Source: an uncultured Aquimarina sp.
GTDB taxonomy: Bacteria; Bacteroidota; Bacteroidia; Flavobacteriales; Flavobacteriaceae
Assembly: GCA_947498785.1 (NCBI GenBank)
Contig: CANMLS010000014.1
Location: 49,514 to 113,513, forward strand
Direction of reading: 5' to 3'
DNA length: 64,000 bases
The notes under the pieces are model-generated. The model ran no database searches and was not told the origin of the DNA. It saw nothing but the letters and a program-made list of their open reading frames with translations. Below are positions 52,401 through 60,421 of this stretch, in pieces. The position numbers were made by a program, and so were the translations under genes. Within the stretch, counting starts at the first letter, position 1; each line of letters begins with the position of its first letter.

Positions 52401-54283
52401 CCAAAAATTCCTACGCGGGTAGTGGCTGCAAAACCTTTACTTTCTTTCCCCATCAAATTGACCATCAAATCAAATGATAGCCCAACTTCAAATTCATTAG
52501 CGGTAAAAGCAATATCGGCAATAGACACCGGAAAATCTGCAATCTTTACTTCATCCCGATACCCAAAATAATCGACCTGGATAACGGGGGATTCTGTTTG
52601 TAATACCAGGTTTTGAAATTCTATCCCTTTAAACTCTACAGTATGTTTTTCTTCCCTTCCCTGATCATTTACAGTGGTATATCGTTCCCCTTCATGGGCT
52701 AAAGATTCTTTTTGGCTTGCAGAAATAGCCATTCTGCCATTTAAAACAGCTTTGGGGCGAAAATTACCATCAATAACCATGAGTTCTACTGCCGAATTTG
52801 GTAGTAACTCGGCTTTTGCTTTAAACACATCAAAACTCAGTGTATTTAGAGTAGACACCACCAATCCATACTCGTTCTCTGAAATAATACCTTGATACCC
52901 TAATCCTAGCTTTCCATCAGTTTCTCCCTGAATATTCTTACCTGCTTTATCAGAGATCGGGAGTACGATACGACCATTAAAATTTGCACCTACAAGGGTA
53001 TTGGAAGCCAACTCTATCCCGATTTGATCCACAGAATATGCCCAGGATTTTGACTTGGAAGTCCTACCTGATTTTAACGGAATGATATTTTCTGCTGAAA
53101 AATAACCGGATACCCCATAATTATCAATGATCAGATTAGCAGCCTCAAAAGAGATCCTTCTCTTTTCTGAAATACTTTCTTTGGTTTTAAATTCTTGGGG
53201 CAGCCCTACCTGTAAAGATTGCACATATACCCCCCGCCATGTATTGGCATTGGGAAGCAGGTATCCATTGTCATGATAATGCTTCGGAAAATTGACATTC
53301 TCTGTCCTAAAATCACTAAAATCAAAAACGGCATGATTGACAGAAAACATAAATTTATCTTCTTGTCCTGCTAAAACAAAAGGCGAAAGACTAATATCCA
53401 CAATAAGGTCATTCCAATCAGAAGCGACAGCCCTAAAAGCACCGGTTACCCTGTTAGGGATCTGTATCGGTTCTTTGACTGCTCCATGATAAGTAACTGT
53501 TTCTGGTAATGGATTTCCGTTAGGGTCAACAGGTATGATCATATTACGAGAAAATTGCACCTCACCTTCGATACTCATTTCCTTGACCCCATCACAATCA
53601 ATAGCAACATAGGTTTTGTTTTGAGTATCCCCAGTGTTATAATTAAGTCCTCCTTTGAGGATAAGCAACCAATTTCCGCTATTAAAAGGGATAAATACAT
53701 CGCCTAATAAAACCAGGTTGGCATCCCCTATAATTCCTCCCTGGTGAGAGAGTTTTACATTATCGGCACCAAAAAGAAGCTCTGTTGGTTTTCCTTTATC
53801 ATCGGGTTGCGGGATAATCACTTTTACAAATACGGTAAGCTCTGTATATTCCTTAGTAAATCTTGCGTTTACAAACCCTAATTGATAGGTAATTCCATTG
53901 ACCTTGTGACTGATCCCAACGGGTAATACCTGGATATCATCGTTCCTAAAAGAACCAATCCATCTCCCTGTACTGTCTATTTCTCTAAATCCTGCATTTG
54001 CCTCAGCTTTGGCTTTCTCTATATCATCAGATGACATAGGAAATTCTTGTTTTAGCCTATCAAAACTAAACTCTGGAGCAGAGGAAATGGCTATGTTTTT
54101 CTGAACAGGAAATTTGGCATCTAATGCTGGAAATTGAAAAAATTGTGCCGTTGATTCTTCTAATACACCCTTGGCAGTATGTAAAGCAAGGGTATCCCTT
54201 TCTTTTTCTGTATCTGTAAATCCATATAGGGATACAATCAATAGCAATGATAATATAAGGCTACAACGTAGTTTTATATCCAT
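49472..54283 (-). CDS. Very large exported beta-rich protein, first gene of toxin operon
   Basis: A 1603-aa protein. I chose the ATG at 54283, which gives a clear signal peptide (MDIKLRCSLILSLLLIVSLYG), over a GTG at 54322. Most of the sequence is beta-strand rich with many Gly-Asp and Phe-Asp turns (for example LTGKLSLDIFGTEGLIEAKGLFGN), like long solenoid or barrel-type surface proteins. The last 350 residues look like separate immunoglobulin-like domains. No family is recognised. Its stop lies 1 bp before the next ATG. It is by far the largest gene of the operon and may be the outer-membrane conduit or scaffold for the toxin. Confidence 0.65.
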   Translation of the reverse strand: MDIKLRCSLILSLLLIVSLYGFTDTEKERDTLALHTAKGVLEESTAQFFQFPALDAKFPVQKNIAISSAPEFSFDRLKQEFPMSSDDIEKAKAEANAGFREIDSTGRWIGSFRNDDIQVLPVGISHKVNGITYQLGFVNARFTKEYTELTVFVKVIIPQPDDKGKPTELLFGADNVKLSHQGGIIGDANLVLLGDVFIPFNSGNWLLILKGGLNYNTGDTQNKTYVAIDCDGVKEMSIEGEVQFSRNMIIPVDPNGNPLPETVTYHGAVKEPIQIPNRVTGAFRAVASDWNDLIVDISLSPFVLAGQEDKFMFSVNHAVFDFSDFRTENVNFPKHYHDNGYLLPNANTWRGVYVQSLQVGLPQEFKTKESISEKRRISFEAANLIIDNYGVSGYFSAENIIPLKSGRTSKSKSWAYSVDQIGIELASNTLVGANFNGRIVLPISDKAGKNIQGETDGKLGLGYQGIISENEYGLVVSTLNTLSFDVFKAKAELLPNSAVELMVIDGNFRPKAVLNGRMAISASQKESLAHEGERYTTVNDQGREEKHTVEFKGIEFQNLVLQTESPVIQVDYFGYRDEVKIADFPVSIADIAFTANEFEVGLSFDLMVNLMGKESKGFAATTRVGIFGKLYEEEYKQKWKYDKLTISKIFIDANIGKVGFSGELLLFEDDVVYNDGLTGKLSLDIFGTEGLIEAKGLFGNKEGYRYFYVDFIGVLPATVPIMPPIGMSAIGGGLSYNMERVAHTFADSSQDNMVADDKGLSLSGIVYEPNNEIGLDLRAMAFLTMQGTQAFRGKIMLSMIFNKHGGLNRIGFDGYGEFMASASVGVSIKFDLTALKEALGLPKFLNKLAPDEVELVNLKKEFAESSIKGDLSISYDFNNDTLHGESNIYISVVDGLIRGRGAEGRAGWAVFHFAPSEWYIHIGTPTDRLGLKMGIGSFNIETGGYFMIGDRIPGSPPPPPEVAEILGVDIAKLDYMRDENALGEGKGFAFGVDFSIDTGDMNFLILYARFQAGVGFDIMVKDYGEARCINTGDQVGINGWYANGQAYAYLQGELGINIKLFFIRKKIPIIKGGAAILMQAKGPNPFWIRGYAGGYYELLGGLVKGSYRFKVTIGEECELDNASPLGGIKMITDLTPKDGDSDIDVFAAPQAAFAMRVNQPIVIPEDEGDKTYKVILEQFTITDQSGKEIEGSLEWGQMNDRATFISDDILPPDTKLKVGVAVSFQEKVNGVFRTIKVDGQKAIEKEHRNFTTGGAPDHIPLHNIEYSYPVVDQQLFYPGEYGTGYIQLQRGQDYLFDSTQWKSMVKLIDEHGKVETSAFGYNTSDNKVSYRLPKVSKETNYQMAIVSSSKNTQGTAKKSTTTQNKDLGGENTIEIKKNQAQNILKEGEIERLAYEFKSSSYKTFAGKIRDISISNYDIGKVFSDVIYLTTRVEKYEGFDLVELEGNTYSSNQPLVTAEASLTDSYYQKDMKPILYGQYPIANTYSFNRDTTIYGVIPKKALPIMTSYTTSLENDTNTPWRSTRFPYRYILAEVYKYDFDGILRQIYNDYTNGVLKQGDAAMKFLDHTYTFMRPGKYQIQLNYILPGGIKGTKATYNFKNPISL

Positions 54284-55006
54284 AGGTTTTATTTTGAGGC
54301 GTTTTGGGCTGCAATAGCACACTATTCTAAAACATTTATTAACAAAATTTTAGCATTATACTATTGCGGGCGCAAACATACAACGTATACTTATATAAAT
54401 CAAGGTATTGAGCAGGGGAAAAACACCCTTAACTATTAAAACAATACTATCATTACGGCTAAACCTTTTATTTTATATTTATTTCAAAAATATTGACAAT
54501 CAATTATTTACATATTAAAACTTTCCTTTACAAGGCTTTCAAATTCCTTTTTTGAAATAAAAAAACATTTCTAACAATTTTTAAATCCCTGTTATATCTC
54601 ATAAATTTCATAGGCTACATTTTTAATATTACAATACATCCTGTTTTTTTATCTTTCATTTTGCAATAGTAACCTATAGTAGTTTCAAAAAATGAAACTG
54701 GGAAAAATAATTTCACCTTTTTTTATGGCTTAAAACAAAAAGTAAAACTATGGTTTTACCGTAAGTTATAATTATGGATTTCCGTAAGGTGTTTTTTTTA
54801 AGCAACTAATTTTCAAAGAATCTAAGCTTGAGATATACTTTTTACTTATAACTTTTACGGTTTTACATTTTATATTTGATATCAGGGCACTTGAACTTAT
54901 TATTTCTATTTACGCTAGACCAGTAAACAAAAATTAAAGCTTAACCCACTTCTGCGTTCAAGCACCCTATATCAATATTGAGGCAAAAAAAGAACATATT
55001 ATCAAA
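54284..55006. other. 723-bp AT-rich intergenic region
   Basis: It contains the operon promoter (54373-54403) and a pair of CCGTAAG direct repeats (54759-54765 and 54782-54788). Otherwise it is AT-rich, with no ORF longer than about 30 codons that looks coding and no strong hairpin. Confidence 0.5.
54373..54403 (-). promoter_or_regulatory. Bacteroidota-type promoter of the toxin operon
   Basis: On the minus strand TTGA (54403-54400) lies 19 bases before TATGTTTG (54380-54373), matching the -33 TTG/TTTG and -7 TAnnTTTG pattern and spacing. It lies 90 bp upstream of the ATG at 54283. The most convincing promoter I see in the window. Confidence 0.65.
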
Positions 55007-55483
55007 TCATTCTGGGTCAATCTGGTCAAACAACTCTAATAATAAGAGGCGTTTGGTCTTAGGGTTACGTTTTTTTGCATGATTACATTTTAAAAAATGT
55101 GATACTATAGGAGCCAGATGCATATTACAAAAAGCTTCTTCTATATTTCTATTGTCATAATGGATAAGTTCGTACTGACCAGGAATAGTGAAATACAAGC
55201 TTTCTCCACCCAAAAAATCAGAAAACAAAGACTTGATTTTATATATCTTAAGATATTGACATTCGTCTTCTAAATAACAATACCCATATTCATCTACAGC
55301 GGTTACATTATCTTTTCTGGAAGAAGCTTCTAATGCATTTTTAATCTCTGTAAACTGTATTGGGGTACTAAAATCTAACAATAGGCTTTCTATCTTTTGC
55401 AAGATATCATACACTTCGATTTTACTCATCCCATCGAACTGTCTGGTGATATTTTGTACTATTTTTTCCTGGTAGGTGATCAT
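55007..55483 (-). CDS. Hypothetical 158-aa protein
   Basis: A 158-aa acidic soluble protein with five Cys residues and a YGYCYLEDECQYLKIYKI segment. The N-terminus is helical and the C-terminus basic-helical (NHAKKRNPKTKRLLLLELFDQ). No family recognised. It stands alone between two gene-free stretches. Confidence 0.55.
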   Translation of the reverse strand: MITYQEKIVQNITRQFDGMSKIEVYDILQKIESLLLDFSTPIQFTEIKNALEASSRKDNVTAVDEYGYCYLEDECQYLKIYKIKSLFSDFLGGESLYFTIPGQYELIHYDNRNIEEAFCNMHLAPIVSHFLKCNHAKKRNPKTKRLLLLELFDQIDPE

Positions 55484-55578
55484 AAAGTTTTGGTTGGTTA
55501 TAGTATGTATGTTATAAAAAATAAAAATGTTACCTTCAGTTAAGATGTTTTATATGTGTCATTTTTACAAAGACATCA

Positions 55579-55634
55579 AGGCACTTCATTAAGGGGGATA
55601 CATTTAATTTAAATGAAGTACCTGATATCTTTTT
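55579..55634. terminator. Inverted repeat, terminator-like
   Basis: AGGCACTTCATT (55579-55590) pairs with AATGAAGTACCT (55612-55623) with one mismatch, followed on the plus side by a run of T (55627-55634). No plus-strand gene ends here, so it may act for the minus-strand genes or be an unrelated palindrome. Confidence 0.4.
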
Positions 55635-55700
55635 TGGAGGCTACACAAAACTCAACTTAAAATTTATTTTTTTATCCATAATTGATTGGCAACAGTATTT

Positions 55701-55961
55701 TTAATGCCTTGAATTCTCAATTGAATCAAGGCCTATTTTATTTCTCGTGATCATAAAAATTCTTGCTCGGTAAATGATTTGAATTGCATCTTCAGAAGTA
55801 ACTCCTTTTTTGTATAATTTTAATATCCAATTATTAATGGTTTGTTCATAACAACCACCTTGTTCCAAGCGTTCTTCAAAATCTTCTATATCCATATGAA
55901 GATATTGTACGATATGACAAATAAACTTTTTATGATGTTTGTAGTTTATTATATTTTTCAT
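55701..55961 (-). CDS. Hypothetical 86-aa protein
   Basis: An 86-aa soluble helical protein, with an N-terminal His/Lys-rich KHHKKFICHIVQYLHMDIEDFEERLEQGG and a central LKLYKKGVTSEDAI. No family recognised. It lies 52 bp downstream of an HTH gene in the same direction; the pair may form an operon. Confidence 0.55.
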   Translation of the reverse strand: MKNIINYKHHKKFICHIVQYLHMDIEDFEERLEQGGCYEQTINNWILKLYKKGVTSEDAIQIIYRARIFMITRNKIGLDSIENSRH

Positions 55962-56013
55962 AGCAATTTTTGGGTTTTGATATCGTATTTTTTTTAAAAC
56001 TTAAAGTATATAG

Positions 56014-56211
56014 TTAAGGCTTCTCCTTTTCTGTTAAAATTTCTAATATCGATTTTAAATCTTTTAGAATTGATTTTGCAACTTGTGTATTTGCCTTGCG
56101 GTCTCCCTTAGCTATTAAAGAGACATATCTTCCAGACTTACCATATTTTCTGCCTAATACAGAATGAACACCTCTAAGAATTATTAATTCTTCTTTAGTA
56201 AAATTTTGCAT
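56014..56211 (-). CDS. Small HTH repressor-like protein
   Basis: A 65-aa protein with a Cro/CI-like pattern: FTKEELIILRGVHSVLGRKYGKSGRYVSLIAKGDRKANTQVAKSILKDLKSIL. The helix KYGKSGRYVSLIAKG fits a recognition-helix region. It is divergent from the gene at 56295, and its start borders operator-like repeats. Probably autoregulatory. Confidence 0.6.
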   Translation of the reverse strand: MQNFTKEELIILRGVHSVLGRKYGKSGRYVSLIAKGDRKANTQVAKSILKDLKSILEILTEKEKP

Positions 56212-56216
56212 ACATT

Positions 56217-56278
56217 TGTTCTAATATCGGAACACAACAAATATACAAACTTTTATAAACTATACAAACTTTTTAAAC
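56217..56278. promoter_or_regulatory. Operator-like repeats between divergent genes
   Basis: A dyad TGTTC-N8-GAACA (56217-56234) is followed by tandem direct repeats TATACAAACTTTTATAAAC (56242-56260) and TATACAAACTTTTTAAAC (56261-56278). It fills the gap between a small HTH gene and the divergent 157-aa gene, the expected site for repressor binding. Confidence 0.55.
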
Positions 56279-56294
56279 TGGTTTTTTTGAAAAA

Positions 56295-56768
56295 ATGGAG
56301 AAAAAAAGTAAGAACAAAGGCCTAATTGAAGGTCTACATAAACTAATTGAAGAGAAAAAAGAAATTGACCGGATATCTTGGGATAATTTAGGAGATCTTA
56401 TCGGATATTCAGGTGTTGGCTTAAAAAAGGCATTGAAAATAAGGAGTTTGTCTTTAACAAAATTAGAAGAAATAATAATAAAATTAGGGCTAACAAAAGA
56501 GGCTACAAAACTTGGATTAAAAATACCTGAACAGAAGTCATATAATTTGACAAATAAAAATGAAACTTTAAACAGGATAAATTCAAAAAACAACATAATC
56601 AAGAACAGTGAAGATTTGAATAATTTAGAATCTTTATGTTTGTCAAATTGGGAAGCTTTAATGAAAAGAGACCGTTTTAAAGATAAAGTAGAGTTGACTA
56701 CCATGAAAGATATAAATAAAATACTTGATGAGAGACTAGCTATAATTTTAAAAAATCTGAAAGAATAA
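56295..56768 (+). CDS. Hypothetical 157-aa protein, possible regulator
   Basis: A 157-aa basic, Lys/Asn-rich protein. The N-terminal DNLGDLIGYSGVGLKKALKIRSLSLTKLEEIIIKLGL looks like a degenerate helix-turn-helix, and the C-terminus is helical and acidic. Divergent from the HTH gene at 56014 across operator-like repeats, so it may be the partner regulator of that pair. No family recognised. Confidence 0.5.
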   Translation: MEKKSKNKGLIEGLHKLIEEKKEIDRISWDNLGDLIGYSGVGLKKALKIRSLSLTKLEEIIIKLGLTKEATKLGLKIPEQKSYNLTNKNETLNRINSKNNIIKNSEDLNNLESLCLSNWEALMKRDRFKDKVELTTMKDINKILDERLAIILKNLKE

Positions 56769-56784
56769 GCTTTTAATTAAGACT

Positions 56785-57036
56785 TTACTTATCCGAGGAT
56801 AATCTATGAATCAATCTGGAAGCATAAAGATCTGACAAAATCATATTTTTTAGATGGTTTGCGCTAATACCTTGGTTAATTATCAGTAGCGCTTTTTTGA
56901 TAAACTCTTCATTCTCTTTTTCGATATCTTCTTGAATATCTCTATTAATTCGTTCTTCAATATTTTGAAAAACATCTGAATCAATATACTTAGCTTTACC
57001 CTTTAATTTTTTTAAAGCATCCTTCCGATTCATCAT
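56785..57036 (-). CDS. Hypothetical 83-aa protein
   Basis: An 83-aa helical protein rich in Lys and Glu (MMNRKDALKKLKGKAKYID ...) with a coiled-coil-like middle (NIEERINRDIQEDIEKENEEF). No family recognised. It lies 22 bp downstream of the membrane-protein gene. Confidence 0.5.
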   Translation of the reverse strand: MMNRKDALKKLKGKAKYIDSDVFQNIEERINRDIQEDIEKENEEFIKKALLIINQGISANHLKNMILSDLYASRLIHRLSSDK

Positions 57037-57058
57037 ATTGAATAACCTTGGTTTTTAA

Positions 57059-57655
57059 TCAGTCTAATGAATCCAAATAATCAACTGTATCTATCGTATA
57101 GTCTTTTTGATCTTCTTTAGGCAATTTTTCGATATACTTATTAGATATGTATATCGCTATATGGCGTACTGATTTCTTAATATTCTTCACTAAAATTCGA
57201 TTTGTTTTAGTTAATTGTTTTGTAACAACTAATGTGAAGCAGAAGAGAATAAAAATACCTATGCTAAATCCTATGGCATATAAATGAAGTATAGGGTCAT
57301 CAACTTGCATAGTATGATCAAAAGCCCAATATACCTGAATAAAATAAATATAAATTGGTACAAAATAAAAGAACCTGAAGGGTTTTAACATTGCTCCAAT
57401 GCATAACAAAATTGGACCAATACTTTGAGTAATCATCCAAATTAAGGTTTCTGGGTTTCTATACCCAAAAGATTCAGTTAGACCAAAAGTAGTTACTTTA
57501 TCTGTAAAGAGAATAGCTACAGATAGTACAACTAAAAAAGAGCCAAAAAGTCTTCTTACTATATTAGTTTGGCTTGTCTCCCGGTCGAATAATATCTCCC
57601 TTGTCTGTTTTATATATAGGAGTGTCAAATTCTTCAATTTCTGATGTTTCTTCAT
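57059..57655 (-). CDS. Four-helix membrane protein (start uncertain)
   Basis: A protein of 198 aa from the ATG at 57655, with four predicted transmembrane helices (about 40-57, 74-93, 98-118 and 130-152) and a charged C-terminal tail ending in acidic residues. No family recognised. The first 40 residues overlap the end of the small lipoprotein gene in another frame and may not be translated. The true start could be a non-ATG codon nearer 57560. Confidence 0.55.
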   Translation of the reverse strand: MKKHQKLKNLTLLYIKQTREILFDRETSQTNIVRRLFGSFLVVLSVAILFTDKVTTFGLTESFGYRNPETLIWMITQSIGPILLCIGAMLKPFRFFYFVPIYIYFIQVYWAFDHTMQVDDPILHLYAIGFSIGIFILFCFTLVVTKQLTKTNRILVKNIKKSVRHIAIYISNKYIEKLPKEDQKDYTIDTVDYLDSLD

Positions 57656-57725
57656 TAATTTCTGTTTTTTCACAGGCAACTAAAGAGATACAGGTCACTA
57701 TTAACAACAGTAATAAATTTTTCAT
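57564..57725 (-). CDS. Small lipoprotein
   Basis: A 53-aa protein (ATG at 57725, TAA at 57564-57566) with a typical lipoprotein signal, MKNLLLLLIVTCISLVAC (Cys18), followed by EKTEINEETSEIEEFD, an acidic run suggesting surface export. The rest is short and polar. It overlaps the annotated start of the four-helix membrane protein, and probably the two are cotranscribed. Confidence 0.55.
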   Translation of the reverse strand: MKNLLLLLIVTCISLVACEKTEINEETSEIEEFDTPIYKTDKGDIIRPGDKPN

Positions 57726-58115
57726 TTTGATAATTTTATAATTACACTAAAATAGTAAGAATTATAAAATCATGAGGCTTGAGCCAAAACAAAAATGAAC
57801 TGGGTAAAAGGTGGGGTAGTTTCTCTTTAGTTACTTTTACTTTAAAAGCGTAATACTATTATAGCAAATATATAAAGTATTAGATATAAGTTGTATACGG
57901 AAAAACCACAAACTTTTATTTAAACTAAACAAACTATTCTAACCAAAATATTATATGTTGTAATATTTAAGTAGAGAATAAATTAATAGACTTACATATA
58001 GTACCTGCATAGCTTATCTATACTGAATTAATAATTTCAGCAGATAATCGTAAATATAAAGCACTAGAATTATTTGTATTTTTGATAGAAAATAAAGTTA
58101 AATAAGCCAACTTTT
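57726..58115. other. 390-bp AT-rich intergenic region
   Basis: The only candidate signal is TATTTTTG at 58077-58084, a TAnnTTTG-type -7 element 31 bp before the ATG at 58116, without a good -33 element. No ORF or hairpin stands out. Confidence 0.4.
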
Positions 58116-58331
58116 ATGTATTTGTTTGCTGTACAGGTTTCTATAAGAAAAGGATTAGGGCCAGAATGGTTTCAAAAAGCTTTTACGGTTACCTATGATG
58201 ATATAGACCCTGGTATATCTATTGAAGAATTAAAAGAATGGGCAAAAGAAGAAGTTAGAAATCAAATAAAGTCTTCTAATCATTATGGGGAATACTGGAT
58301 TATACAGGGTGTTGGATTACAGCCTGAGTAA
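58116..58331 (+). CDS. Hypothetical 71-aa protein
   Basis: A 71-aa soluble protein (MYLFAVQVSIRKGLG...) with strand-helix layout and an acidic middle (YDDIDPGISIEELKEWAKEEV). No family recognised. First of two plus-strand genes at the right end of the island. Confidence 0.5.
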   Translation: MYLFAVQVSIRKGLGPEWFQKAFTVTYDDIDPGISIEELKEWAKEEVRNQIKSSNHYGEYWIIQGVGLQPE

Positions 58332-58381
58332 GTTATCAGTCTTATATTTTTTAACACCTTGTATATAAAGAAGATATTACT

Positions 58382-58963
58382 ATGAAAGATGATTGTAAAG
58401 ATACTTATGGTTTTGAAACACGTTTGGCTACCAAATATGAAATAAATACGCTCTCCAGATATCTTGCCAGAGAGAAATGGCTTGACGATCAAAAAAACAA
58501 AAAGGCTTTAAAAGTAAAAGCAACTAAAAAACAAGCTGTTGAGTTTATTAGAAAAGAAAAATCAATCATTCTAGAATTGATAGGAGATACGGTATTGGTA
58601 CAAGACTATAAAAAATTCGATATTTCAATTTTTATCTATAACTATACTCAAAGTCAAAATGATAATACTGTACTATCAATGATGTTTAGGGTTCTAAAAA
58701 CACCAAGGGGCATGGAAGTTCTAGAAAACGATGATGCGATTTTTGAACTAAGCCATCTTAAAAAGTATCCTTACCACAAAAGGAGAAGTAAGACAGGCAG
58801 ACATGATCGACCAAAAAATGAATCTGTACAAAAAGCAATAGAGATCAGAGAGTATTTAAAAGTTAACCCTGATGAGAATAGAGATCGCGTTTGTAATGAA
58901 TTTGGTTTATCAAAAACAACCTACTATAGAGTTATCAGGTGGTTGGCTGACAGAAATCAATAA
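58382..58963 (+). CDS. Hypothetical protein with C-terminal HTH
   Basis: A 193-aa basic protein. The C-terminal 45 residues form a resolvase/Hin-type HTH pattern (AIEIREYLKVNPDENRDRVCNEFGLSKTTYYRVIRWLADRNQ). The N-terminal part is helical, with no catalytic motif seen. It is the last gene before the proposed right att site, 100 bp away, and could be a regulator or accessory recombination protein. Confidence 0.55.
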   Translation: MKDDCKDTYGFETRLATKYEINTLSRYLAREKWLDDQKNKKALKVKATKKQAVEFIRKEKSIILELIGDTVLVQDYKKFDISIFIYNYTQSQNDNTVLSMMFRVLKTPRGMEVLENDDAIFELSHLKKYPYHKRRSKTGRHDRPKNESVQKAIEIREYLKVNPDENRDRVCNEFGLSKTTYYRVIRWLADRNQ

Positions 58964-59066
58964 AGGTTGTTTTTGATAAACGGTTTAGAAAGATGAAAAA
59001 ATTAACTATCTTATTGATGTTTTTAAAGAACTCCATATAGGTAGACTCCAGAGAAAAATGACTTTT

Positions 59067-59085
59067 GTTTCACCTATGTTTAACC
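59067..59085 (+). other. Proposed attR core (direct repeat with 4092-4110)
   Basis: GTTTCACCTATGTTTAACC differs from the left copy at one position. It lies 100 bp beyond the last island-type gene and 190 bp before the chromosomal-looking DUF5694 gene. Spacing to the left copy is about 55 kb. Confidence 0.5.
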
Positions 59086-59163
59086 TTTTAAAAATGATAA
59101 AAACATAAATATTTGAAAAACAAATATTTATAAGTTGTTTATAATGAATACTTATAGGTTTTG

Positions 59164-59178
59164 AAAACCTGACAGGTC
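59164..59178 (-). repeat. GACCTGTCAGGTTTT element, right copy (inverted)
   Basis: AAAACCTGACAGGTC on the plus strand, the reverse complement of 3955-3969. It lies just outside the proposed attR. Common palindromic intergenic element type. Confidence 0.6.
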
Positions 59179-59273
59179 CCCCATATACATTTAAACAGTA
59201 GTGATTTAGGCTTATTTGAATGATTTTTATCATACACTTAGAGAAATAATAATCTAAATAACCTCTCTTCTAT

Positions 59274-60101
59274 TTATTTAGAATGTAATATTTGATTAAT
59301 ATCATAATACTCCCAATCTATCCTATCTTTAATAAGGTCCACAAGTATATCTTTATGTCCAGCTCCATAAATTATTAAAATTCTATCATTGGGTTCAACG
59401 ATTCTATGAAGATTAGTGAAAATCTTTAAATTTCTAAGATACCATTCAGAAACAGCTTGAGTACCCACATAATGATCATCTTTACCAAAACTAATCAGAT
59501 GTTTCAAATAAAATCTTTGATTATAATTCTTGTCAAAGTTCTCTGAATTTACGAATTGAATAATTTCCAAGATAGAACCTTTTGCTATGGCTTCAACATC
59601 ACTTTGCATCGTTTGTATTAGGTTTTCAAACTCCTTCAATTCTTCCGTTTGGTTATGCTTCTCTGCATATGCTATTACAGTATCGGTATTAAAATTTGCA
59701 GAAGTATCAATGCTATATAATTTATTATGATTCATCATTTTAGCCAAAGGATAACATACTTGTACCGTTTCACTAGACATAAAAGATCTGTCATCTTCAC
59801 GTATCGTTTTTTCTAGTGTATTGTTCAAAAAATCCTTATAATAAGTTTCACTCCATAATGTATCTCTTCTGTTCATTTCTATAGCAATTTTGGTGGGTTT
59901 AAATCCAGAAACCAAACGAATAACTTCTTTTAGTTCTGCCTGTCTCTTATCAGAATGAATATTGCCCATATCCATATTTACTGCATCAGCTCCTGGATTA
60001 TGTAAATGAGTCATTCCTAAAACACTAATAACAGGTTTTTGTTCCTGAGCTATAGATGATAAACCTAAATTGAGTAATATTATCAAAATAATGGTACGCA
60101 T
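59274..60101 (-). CDS. Secreted DUF5694/TraB-like protein
   Basis: A 275-aa protein with a signal peptide (about 1-18, ends SIAQ). It matches the DUF5694 pattern, related to TraB/GumN: VLGMTHLHNPGAD near the start of the mature part, FKPTKIAIEMNRRD, the QAVSEWYLRNLKIFTNL helix, and RILIIYGAGHKDIL near the end (GAGH motif). Relatives are periplasmic or cell-surface proteins of unclear, possibly peptidase-like function. Probably the last gene of a minus-strand run with three small genes. Confidence 0.8.
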   Translation of the reverse strand: MRTIILIILLNLGLSSIAQEQKPVISVLGMTHLHNPGADAVNMDMGNIHSDKRQAELKEVIRLVSGFKPTKIAIEMNRRDTLWSETYYKDFLNNTLEKTIREDDRSFMSSETVQVCYPLAKMMNHNKLYSIDTSANFNTDTVIAYAEKHNQTEELKEFENLIQTMQSDVEAIAKGSILEIIQFVNSENFDKNYNQRFYLKHLISFGKDDHYVGTQAVSEWYLRNLKIFTNLHRIVEPNDRILIIYGAGHKDILVDLIKDRIDWEYYDINQILHSK

Positions 60102-60149
60102 AATTATATTTTTTGTTTTTAAATTGAATCTTTATTAATGCTTCTTATA

Positions 60150-60386
60150 TTAATTTTTATTGGTTGTCACTGCTGTATCTAATGGAAGAATTAATTGATA
60201 ATCATATCCATCTATAAGGCTTTTGATACGGTGATAATCTCCGTCTCTGGGTAAAGCCAAATGACCATTCTGGATATCATCACAAATAGCGATCAAATCA
60301 ATAATGGTCCATTCATCTCTCTTTCCTAATACCATAAGATCACGCAAGCGTTTATAGTACCAAGCATATTGTTGCAAATAATTCAC
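60150..60386 (-). CDS. Hypothetical 78-aa protein
   Basis: A 78-aa soluble protein rich in Tyr and Asp (MNYLQQYAWYYKRLRDL...). No signal or family recognised. Same direction as its neighbours. Confidence 0.5.
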   Translation of the reverse strand: MNYLQQYAWYYKRLRDLMVLGKRDEWTIIDLIAICDDIQNGHLALPRDGDYHRIKSLIDGYDYQLILPLDTAVTTNKN

Positions 60387-60421
60387 TTCTGTTCCTGTTT
60401 TTCATCAATAAAATGATAATT

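Larger units (their letters stand above)
58964..59273. other. Intergenic region at right island boundary
   Basis: It contains the proposed attR core (59067-59085) and the inverted CCTGACAGG element (59164-59178). No gene, tRNA or strong terminator seen. Confidence 0.5.

Noticed and set aside
38504..54283. The large FN3/SprB proteins as phage tail fibres
   Set aside because: They carry signal peptides, a surface lipoprotein signal and a T9SS sorting domain, so they are exported cell-envelope proteins.
49472..54283. Many plus-strand open frames of 70-150 codons opposite the 1603-aa gene
   Set aside because: They are antisense shadows of a long intact gene with a signal peptide and good promoter; none shows protein-like features of its own.
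3955..59178. The inverted CCTGACAGG pair as the ends of a transposon
   Set aside because: No transposase is present, the 15-bp element is of a type common between flavobacterial genes, and the direct repeat near the integrase explains the boundaries better.
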